Below, piece by piece: positions 57,194-64,000 of a DNA stretch of 64,000 nucleotides. The DNA comes from Costus lasius. Taxonomy: Eukaryota > Streptophyta > Magnoliopsida > Zingiberales > Costaceae. Each line of letters opens with the position of its first letter. Position 1 is the stretch's first letter. The position numbers and the translations under genes are program-made. The stretch is from positions 77,954,596 to 78,018,595 of the forward strand of contig CM050454.1 of assembly GCA_027563935.2 (NCBI GenBank). The letters are read 5' to 3'. The notes beneath the pieces are model-generated. The model saw nothing but the letters and a program-made list of their open reading frames with translations, was not told where the DNA came from and made no database searches.

Positions 57194-58599
57194 TTCTCCC
57201 CAGGTGAAAAAAAATTCTTCTCCGAAGAATGGTTATTGCGGTGATGCTGTAGAAGTCCTGGAGGGGCAAAAGTCAATTGTCCTTCATGGGTCTGAATATG
57301 CAAAGTGTTGTCATCAGAGCATCCTATCTTGTTGTTCCATGGCCATGGTCCAAGCGGTAAATTAGGGACACCTGCATTGAATTCCCTTTCTCGGCCATAT
57401 TCATTAGTAAAGTTGTCATAGAAAATCACAATACTTTGAAAAGAACAAGGAATGATGAAGTCAATATACTCAATTTCAATAAGAGCAGAGTGCAAAACGT
57501 GTTTGAGTTCATTATGTTTTGTTGATCCTAATGGTGGCTTAAGGGTGTGAGTCGAAGGACCTAAGAGACAAGATTCAAGCATCATAGGGTCCTGAGAGAA
57601 ATTTTCTAAGTCTAGGGGTTTTCCTAAGTGTTGAGGCTTAGGATCTAAGTCAAGTTCAAAAAGCTCTAGGTATTCCTTAGACTCAGGTTTGGTCAACTTA
57701 TGCTCAAGTATGAGAGTGGATGGACCTAGACATGGTTCATAAAACATCAAGTTCAATGATGGGCTTTCTAAGCAAGGCCCATGATGCATTAAACTTATAA
57801 TAGGTGTATCCAAACTAGGTTCATCTAAAGAGGTTAGATCTAACTTAGGTCCAAGCTGAGAACCTATGGGTATGGGCCATAAAATTGAAGGTAAAGGTGT
57901 TGGCCCTAAAATTGAAGGTGAAGGCATTGGTTCTTCCTGTCTTACTTCTTCAAGCTCACTGGTTTCATCAAGACATGAATTAGGCTCTAAAGTAGGCTCT
58001 AAGGTTTGCTCTTGAAGCTCTAAAAGGGTTGAACTTTCTTCTTTAATTTGTAAACATTGCTCTTTTAGTCTTTCTAAAATTTGCTTAATCTCTTTAATAT
58101 CTTCACGCATTGCCTTACAAAGGCTATGTGCTGGCTTTTCATCTTTAGGATAGACTATGTGTTCCAAACCTTTATGAATAAAACTATAACACCAAGGTTT
58201 TGTAAAATAATATCCTTGAAAATCATGCATAAATTCATTGCCTAATAAAATGTCAAAGCCTTCTAAACTCATCACATCACACCAAATTTCAGTTCTGATA
58301 TTGTCTAACTGGATGGGAACTAAACATTGAAAGTCAATTAAAGTTTTAGTATAGTCTTCCCAAATTATGACATAAGGGTAATCATGTTTTTGCATCGTGA
58401 GTCCAAAGTGTTCAAGTGATCTAATAGATATAATATTGAACTTAACCTCATGATCTATAATTGTTCTACTTTTATAACCATTACACCAAGCATGAGTTTT
58501 GAAGCTATTCAGACTATGTGTGAGAACCTTATGGTTGTCCCTTTTAGATATAAGTTCTTTTTTGGGTGTGATTTCCCTTTGATAAAAGTGACGCACCAT
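57136..58599 (-). CDS. Protease-like ORF of element H (487 aa)
   Basis: Likely a remnant of gypsy pol. Residues ~44-150 fit the Ty3/gypsy aspartic protease: TIIDHEVKFNIIS, then a CLVPIQL strand, WCDVM and FDILLGNEF, the usual LLG near the domain's end. The family's catalytic D-[ST]-G is D49-H-E here, so enzyme activity is doubtful. Residues ~162-200 are charged and heptad-like (possible coiled coil). Residues 200-400 are acidic, rich in Leu, Pro, Glu and Ser. The end FFSPGENDAD is the characteristic tail of plant gypsy pol and is encoded by the polypurine tract itself; the frame closes about 55 bp inside the LTR. RT, RNase H and integrase are simply missing between. The long open frame in a non-autonomous element suggests either youth or selection; which one is unknown. 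Confidence 0.75.
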   Translation of the reverse strand: MVRHFYQREITPKKELISKRDNHKVLTHSLNSFKTHAWCNGYKSRTIIDHEVKFNIISIRSLEHFGLTMQKHDYPYVIIWEDYTKTLIDFQCLVPIQLDNIRTEIWCDVMSLEGFDILLGNEFMHDFQGYYFTKPWCYSFIHKGLEHIVYPKDEKPAHSLCKAMREDIKEIKQILERLKEQCLQIKEESSTLLELQEQTLEPTLEPNSCLDETSELEEVRQEEPMPSPSILGPTPLPSILWPIPIGSQLGPKLDLTSLDEPSLDTPIISLMHHGPCLESPSLNLMFYEPCLGPSTLILEHKLTKPESKEYLELFELDLDPKPQHLGKPLDLENFSQDPMMLESCLLGPSTHTLKPPLGSTKHNELKHVLHSALIEIEYIDFIIPCSFQSIVIFYDNFTNEYGREREFNAGVPNLPLGPWPWNNKIGCSDDNTLHIQTHEGQLTFAPPGLLQHHRNNHSSEKNFFSPGENDADRNHKPRRYKWSLKVP

Positions 58600-58938
58600 G
58601 ATGTGTTATGAGTAGTTTGGGTGCAAATAGGGTGTAAGCAAGAATTTTTTTTTTCTAGCAAATAAATTAACAAACATGCAAAAGCAACTAAACGTTAGAG
58701 CATATAGTTTTATTTATTTTTTTTTATGCAAAAACTTCAACAAGCAAATAACTTAAAATATGCATACAAAATATCAAGTAACAACTAAATGTGAAAGCAT
58801 GTAATTTTTTTTGTTTTATGCAAACAAACTATTAAGAACAACTAAGCATGAAAGCACAAGTTGAGAATGATTTTTTTTTTTTTTATGTAATGAGCAAAGC
58901 AAAGGATCGTGTGGGCAGACAAGAGTTGCCCACAATTC
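58600..58938 (-). other. Leader of element H
   Basis: Short 5' leader with several A/T homopolymers (for example 58647-58655, 58714-58724, 58871-58883). No coding signal seen. Confidence 0.6.
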
Positions 58939-58950
58939 CCTCTGATACCA
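58939..58950 (-). promoter_or_regulatory. Primer binding site of element H
   Basis: TGGTATCAGAGG on the - strand, three bases from the LTR; 11 of 12 bases match the initiator-methionine tRNA complement used by the copia elements. Confidence 0.85.
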
Positions 58951-58953
58951 AAC

Positions 58954-60608
58954 TGATGTAGGGTGGAGACACGTGTTGTGCAAACCAGAACAAAGAGTAT
59001 TTTTACCAGAATTCAGTGCTATAGAAATATATCATTTAAGAAAAGTAGCTATGTAGGTTCCAAAGATCCAAAATTTGAACTGATTAAGCCAAGATGTAGA
59101 GAAAAACTAGTTCTTTTCAACCGTATAGGAATTAGAGTGTGAAGAACTATCAGACAATAAGAACATGTGCGATAAAATGCCTAATCAGATTAGCAAATCA
59201 AAATAGCACAGAAATCGTTTCAGTCTTCAAAATTTGTTAGGTCTACTAGGTTGACCTGGTGATTCTTCCATGGAACCATGTGGTACAACAAGTGGGATGT
59301 AACATACTCTTCCAAATCGTTTCAGAGTTCAGGGATCCCAGCAAATCCAAGTATTTTAAATACCTGCACAAAGAAGGTTAAACATATTAGTTTTAAAGAA
59401 GAACAGAAGAATAGTTAGACACGGGAATCTGAAAACAGGGGACGTCGCGCGATGGAGCAGAGTTCGTCGCCGGACAACCGGTGGTGCACGAACTCGGAAC
59501 CTGCTACTACTGGAGGATGCTGTGGCTGACGAGAGGACGTGGCCGGAGTTTGGAGATGAAAGATGGCCGGACGGAGGAGATCGACGATGAAAGGCGGATC
59601 TGAGGCGGAAGCTGGGCGGAAACAGGGGAAAATGAGCGTGGAGCAGAGTTGGTCGGTGTTCTTCCGGTGGCTGACGATCGCCGGACCTGTTACGATGGGA
59701 GGTCCCTCTGACTATGGCGAAGTGGTGGCCGGAGTATGGAGGCGGACGGTGGCTGGTCGGAGTCGAACGGCGCTGAAAGGCGGGAGTAGGGCAGAATCAG
59801 GGCGAGAACAGGGGATCGAAATGAAGTTTCGATTCCGGTGATCGGATAGTCGGATGGAGGGATGCCGGTGGCTGTGGCTTTGTCTTGGGGAGAGGGAGTG
59901 GTGGCCGAAGTCTCGTGGAGATCCGGCCGGTGGATCGTCGGCGGCGAACTCGGAAAATTCTGAAAATCTGGAACTGTTGCGGCTGGAAGATTGAACTTGT
60001 GAGGAAGAAGAGAATGGAGGAGAGGGGAAGAGAGGAGGAAGGGGCTCAGCCCTAGAAGGAGGTGAGGGGAAGGATAGGCGACACAAGTGCCTCAGAGGAG
60101 AAGAAGATCGGAGACATCCGATTGAGGAAGCAAAATCATTTCCATTCAACAAATCTGTCGATTACAAGGATACATGAGTGTAAGATATAGGGGAAGCTTT
60201 GAGAGAGGTTGCACGCGAACGTTCAAGGTGAACGTTGTTCTTTCCATCTCCAGCAAAGAGACGTTGTGCTTCCATTTGCAGCGATGAAGGGAGAGACGTT
60301 GAGCCTTCCTTCTTTGCAGTGATCAAGATTTGTGTTGATGTGCGCTTTGATGAAATCCTAGAATCTGATTTGGAGTTGGCGCATCTTGCTTTGTTGCTGG
60401 CTGATCCAATGGAATAGTCTTGGGCTTCTTTGTGGCGAATTATTGCTGATAAGTGGGCTTTGTCTTGGGCCTCTTATGAAGTGGTTAATTATTGAGCTAG
60501 CTTTAATTGATTGAGCTTGCTAGCTTATTCGCGACCTCACGAGTCTTTGTCTATGGCACCTTTAGGCTCCACTTGTATCTTCGTGGCTTGTGGTTCCTGT
60601 CCGCATCA
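58954..60608 (-). repeat. 5' LTR of element H
   Basis: 1655 bp, pair of 55540-57193. Followed by AGTAT and G's LTR. Confidence 0.93.
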
Positions 60609-61350
60609 AGTATCATGGTGTGCGACCCTGTAGGTTCCTCTGACGCTGGCAATGGTGACCAAAGGTCATCACAAGCAGTGAGTGGCACCTAGTAGTGCAT
60701 CGCTGCTACCCAGGTCATTGGAATGGATATCGACATCGACATCCCCATCATCGCAACTAGGTACAGATGCATTATAGTCTCTTTGCCGAACTGATATCCG
60801 ATTGGACAAGTGTGTCCCCATCATAGAACCATAGAGGAGCTCCATGGATATCATACTTCCCTAAAGAAGGGGCAAATCCTATGTCTGTCCATTGACCTTC
60901 TCATATGGGTCGTGACATGCTCAATGACAACCGTTATGACCTCCCAACTACGGCAAGGTGTTGGGTTGTATCAAAGCAAGTCCCTAGCCATATAGAATGA
61001 TCAATGACCTCAAGTCAAGGGATCAATGCATCTCCTGTCACGTATGAGGATAACTCATGACACCAAGTCATAGCCTCATAGCGGGTCTATCCTGTATATC
61101 CTCCAATGATATACCCATGTGTCTGCGTTAGCACCACGTGCCTAACCAGCCCACATACCAATCTCTCAAGTACCAGAGCTGTCCCATATCCACTCAGGTA
61201 CATCGACTGGGGACAATTATTTGAGCACAGATCCAATCTGTCTCCAGGGACATTATCATGTAAGTACACAATTGCAGGTGTAGACAAACAATGATAACGA
61301 CAATGCCATAATGATATATATAAATATCAATGTGAAGTAGTACATAAGTA
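60609..61350 (-). repeat. 5' LTR of element G, part 2 (truncated)
   Basis: Continues G's LTR from the second AGTAT, aligned with 29552-30350. Lacks about 75 bp near 60816 present at 29761-29835 and the last ~50 bp. Ends in a short repeat at the junction with J. Confidence 0.9.
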
Positions 61351-61367
61351 GTATATAAATATCAATG
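61317..61367. repeat. Short duplication at the G-J junction
   Basis: TATATAAATATCAATG occurs at 61317-61332 and again at 61352-61367, the second copy directly joined to E-family LTR sequence. It reads as templated filler at a deletion breakpoint. Confidence 0.7.
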
Positions 61368-62852
61368 CCCAAGACATGCCTCAAATGCATTCTTACCATC
61401 AAAGGCTAAGTGGCTAGGCGCAACATGCATGAGGAGTTTCGGCTAGGGTAAGGGTTTTGGGAGAAACTAGGGTTTGAGGTAAGGTAAGTCTCCAAGACAT
61501 TACCATATACCTCTTCCCTATATCCATATACGCCTAGGAACTTCCCATAAAAGTTCTCAAGCCATATCAGCCCCAAGACTTACCTTAGAGGCAAGTTTTC
61601 CATCCAAGGAAGAAGGGCTAGGCGCCCTTTACTTCCATAATGAAGCAAAGGCGCCTCCCTCACCCCATTATGCCCCTAGGCGCCAATGGGGTGAGATTTC
61701 TCCCCATTATACCCTTTTAAGCCAATTCTTCTTCATGAGAACTAATTATTGGGCCTCATTGGATAATGAGCTAGCCCAAACTTCATGGCATGGGTTGATT
61801 AAGCCATTGGATCTAATCCAATGCAACCCTAATCCAAATGTGACCAATCTAGGTCAATTTCGGGTCAACCTGCCAAAAATGAAGTTTGGCTCCAATAACT
61901 TTCTTCTAACTCATCAGGCCCATTGGCGCAGATGAAATCTTCCAAATTGATCCAAGTTATCCAATAACTTGATCCTAAGGCTTCTAAATAAAGCAACGTC
62001 AAGAGTCTATTGCGTGTGACCCCGTAGGATCCATATGACGATGGCAATGATGTAAACATCATAAATAGTGAGGGGTATCTAGCAACACATCACTACTACC
62101 CATGTCATAGGACTTAAGTCATTATGGCAACAACTCCTAACAAGCAACGAGGATTCCTATTGCATTACAGATCCCTTTGCCTAAGCTGATATCCTGCCAT
62201 TGGATTAGTCTCAAGTTTATTATCCAATGCATTGGTCATGACTCAACAAGTGTGGCCACACTTTCCTGTCATGCACCAATAAGGTGGGGCGCCCCGAGTG
62301 GATATCATGCTTCCAATAAGGAAGGGGCAAATCCTACTATTGGTCATTCATGTCTCTACATGACTTATGACATGCCCAATGACAGTCATTTTGATCTCCC
62401 AGTTACGGAGAGACGTAAGACTATATTAAAGCATACCCATCATCAAATATAGACATGAATACCTCAAGTCTAAGGATCAATGCAAACCACTTGCATGTGA
62501 GATTGACTTGTTGACTAGACAAGTCAATCCTCACAGTGGATCACTCCAGTGCATCCAATGCACCTGTATGTCTGCGTTACTGTGCCCCGCACCTAACCAG
62601 CCCATACACCAGTCTCACATGTACCAAAGCTGTCCCATATCTACTAAGGTACCTTGTCTGGGGATAGCTTATGAGAATGGATCCAATCCAATCTCCTGGG
62701 ACATTATTTATGCAACTCAATACATCAACGCAGGTAGAGAAGTCTGCATAATAACGACCATGCCTCTATAAAGAGTAATAGTTCTATCAAAGTACATCCA
62801 ACCAATGCCTGACCATGTCCATACATTGGTCTTTAGGGCATATACACCAACA
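61368..62852 (-). repeat. 3' LTR of element J (E family), truncated
   Basis: Matches E's LTRs from about 31884 onward and ends at ACACCAACA. About 745 bp of its sense 3' end are missing. It is a separate insertion, as it carries its own differences from E, for example around 61457-61540. Confidence 0.9.
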
Positions 62853-63233
62853 ATCTCCCACTTGCACTAAGACCAAGGGCAACTGATGTTTGGTCAGTTC
62901 CAATGTCTCTAGTATGACCCATTTAGCTTCCGCTGCGCCAGAGGCTAGGTCAATGGGTTTTTCCAGATTGCTATCTGTGTTTATTTTATCAAATTTGATC
63001 ATCATCCTTATCCATGATCTTTAAGATCAGATGATATGCTGCAGTACATACTTGAGCATTAAGTTCCTTCTCCTATGCTATGGTCCCAATAAGGACTATA
63101 CTGGACCATTAAGCATTATGAACTAGATCAAGTTCAAATGAATGAAGCTGCCTCCTTGACTGCCACAAGGAGCTGCAATGTACTCAGCCTTATTTGTAGA
63201 ATCTTGCCACTTTGGTTTGCATAATGCTCTTTC
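62853..63233 (-). pseudogene. Decayed pol end of element J
   Basis: Near-identical to 33358-33736 of E, including stops and frameshifts in the RNase H remnant. Interrupted by K at 63234; ...CTTTC (63229-63233) is the candidate left half of K's target duplication, and E shows the uninterrupted site CTCTTTCAGCAC. Confidence 0.85.
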
Positions 63234-64000
63234 TGAAGAGTCCCCTTCAAGGGGGAGCGCATGGGGGTGAAACCCTATGGATGGCGCATCCTTGATTTTT
63301 AAGCGGAAGCAAGGGTTTCAAGGGATCGGCTGCATGATATATGATCAACTAACATAAAGCTTGATAAAATCTACAAAGGATCATACCAATGCCATAGTTT
63401 CGATGGCGCCTTGGAAGCAAAGGCGCAAGTGCTCCTTCTCCAAAGAGGGCGCACACAAGAGGATGAAGATGGCTACTTCTTGGTGTTCTTTGTGCTAGCA
63501 AAGACCTCCAAGGTGTGCTTGTCGCATGAAGGTGATGAGAAAAAGCTTGGCCGAGCCTCCTTCCTCTTCCTTGGCGTCAACCCTCTCGCATACCAAAGTG
63601 GAGATGCGATTAGACCAAGAGGAGAAGCGTTAGGCGTTTCTCTTAGGAGATGGCGTTACATGACTTCCAATTATGGAAAGTCATGAAGCCATGCGCTCCC
63701 ACTCCAAGCAAACCGCCCAAAACGCCTTATGGATCGAACCATGCGTTCACCCATGTGAACCGGTTCAATCCAAATTGGTCCAAACCAATTTGGTTCAAAG
63801 ACCACATGAAACCAGCCCAAGCCATGGTCTAGATCTCTCTGAACCAAAATGGTTCAAGATCTAACCGTTGATCTCTTGACGCTTCTGATCTCACCGATCT
63901 AGCATCACTACTCTCGATCGAAGCTTACCTATCTCAAGCCCTAATCAATCACACATGATCAGACCAGATCTCACTTACAATCAGAGTTTAAATCCCTTTA
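63234..64000 (-). repeat. LTR of copia element K (cut by window end)
   Basis: Starts at LTR terminus TGAAGAGTCCCC and continues as an A-type LTR on the - strand: AAGCGGAAGCAAGGGTTTC, then the ATCTAACCGTTGATCTC and GATCTCACCGATCTAGC blocks. Its end is a variant distinct from A, B and F. The rest of K lies outside. Confidence 0.9.

Larger units (their letters stand above)
55540..60608 (-). mobile_element. Non-autonomous gypsy-derived LTR element H
   Basis: 5069 bp inserted in G's 5' LTR, target duplication AGTAT (55535-55539, 60609-60613). LTRs 55540-57193 and 58954-60608 start TGATGCGGAC and end CCCTACATCA on the - strand and differ at about 23 of 1654 positions plus one indel. The 1.76-kb interior holds a single 487-codon frame and no RT, RNase H or integrase, so the element must borrow them. 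The same LTR start and pol-tail style occur in gypsy L. Confidence 0.92.
28447..61350 (-). mobile_element. Copia element G, split by nested insertions E(+F) and H
   Basis: 3' LTR 28447-30399; pol end 30421-31137; [E with F, 31138-49529]; gag-pol start 49530-52736; leader; primer site 54412-54423; 5' LTR 54425-55539 [H, 55540-60608] and 60609-61350. The two LTRs differ by roughly 2% by eye. G inserted into D's pol (flank CTGCC, 28442-28446). Its right LTR lacks the last ~50 bp, so the second target duplication is gone. Confidence 0.88.

Noticed and set aside
59712..60152. 146-codon and other long frames in H's LTRs
   Set aside because: Product of GC-rich, Ser/Pro-biased LTR sequence. The matching stretch of the other LTR is broken into shorter frames.

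Overview
This 64 kb window has the character of nuclear DNA from a flowering plant. It is a dense nest of LTR retrotransposons, and no host gene could be recognised. The evidence is: Ty1/copia gag-pol frames on both strands, primer binding sites matching plant initiator-methionine tRNA (TGGTATCAGAGC), LTRs with TG...CA ends, several exact 5-bp target-site duplications (TSDs), a plant-type hAT miniature element, and a Ty3/gypsy remnant. The species cannot be named from the sequence. The density suggests heterochromatin or a gene-poor arm. All divergences and ages below come from aligning by eye.

Layout, left to right. (1) 1-15300: two related copia copies on the + strand. A (LTR 1-1026, gag-pol 2883-6484) has lost its 3' LTR and is joined through filler DNA to B (5'-truncated LTR 6518-7673, gag-pol 9493-13086, 3' LTR 13107-15300). 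A 508-bp hAT MITE sits in B's 3' LTR. (2) 15301-16403: fragments of two other LTR types with 268 bp of unassigned DNA between them. (3) 16404-22941: remnant L of a gypsy element (- strand; pol end plus 3' LTR), split by rearranged copia C (17945-22670, TSD GAAGG). (4) 22942-28446: copia D (+), an old broken copy cut off inside pol. (5) 28447-61350: copia G (-), related to D, carrying three nested insertions: E (31138-49529, TSD GTAGG) in its pol, F (39938-49093, TSD AGACT) inside E's 5' LTR, and H (55540-60608, TSD AGTAT), a short non-autonomous gypsy derivative, in G's 5' LTR. (6) 61368-64000: J, a second copy of the E family, interrupted by K, another A-type LTR that runs off the window.

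Three copia groups are present. A/B/C/F/K have LTRs of about 1.7 kb starting TGTTGGGG; D/G have LTRs of about 1.95 kb and E/J of about 2.2 kb, both starting TGTTGGTG. Only F has an unbroken 1294-codon gag-pol with every catalytic residue and nearly identical LTRs (5 substitutions and 1 indel in about 1681 bp), so it is the one plausible source of active proteins here. E and J have young LTRs but share an already ruined interior. H keeps only a protease-like region and the tail of gypsy pol. Both look like passengers mobilised in trans.

The most interesting signal is not a gene. In the untranslated leader between the primer binding site and gag, six copia copies (A, B, D, E, F, G) carry hairpins at fixed spacing: about 210 nt between the first and second, about 113 nt between the second and third, and a fourth about 40 nt on. 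Between groups the stems change by paired substitutions that keep the pairing. This is the position and behaviour expected of a genomic-RNA packaging or dimerisation signal, or another cis-acting RNA module.
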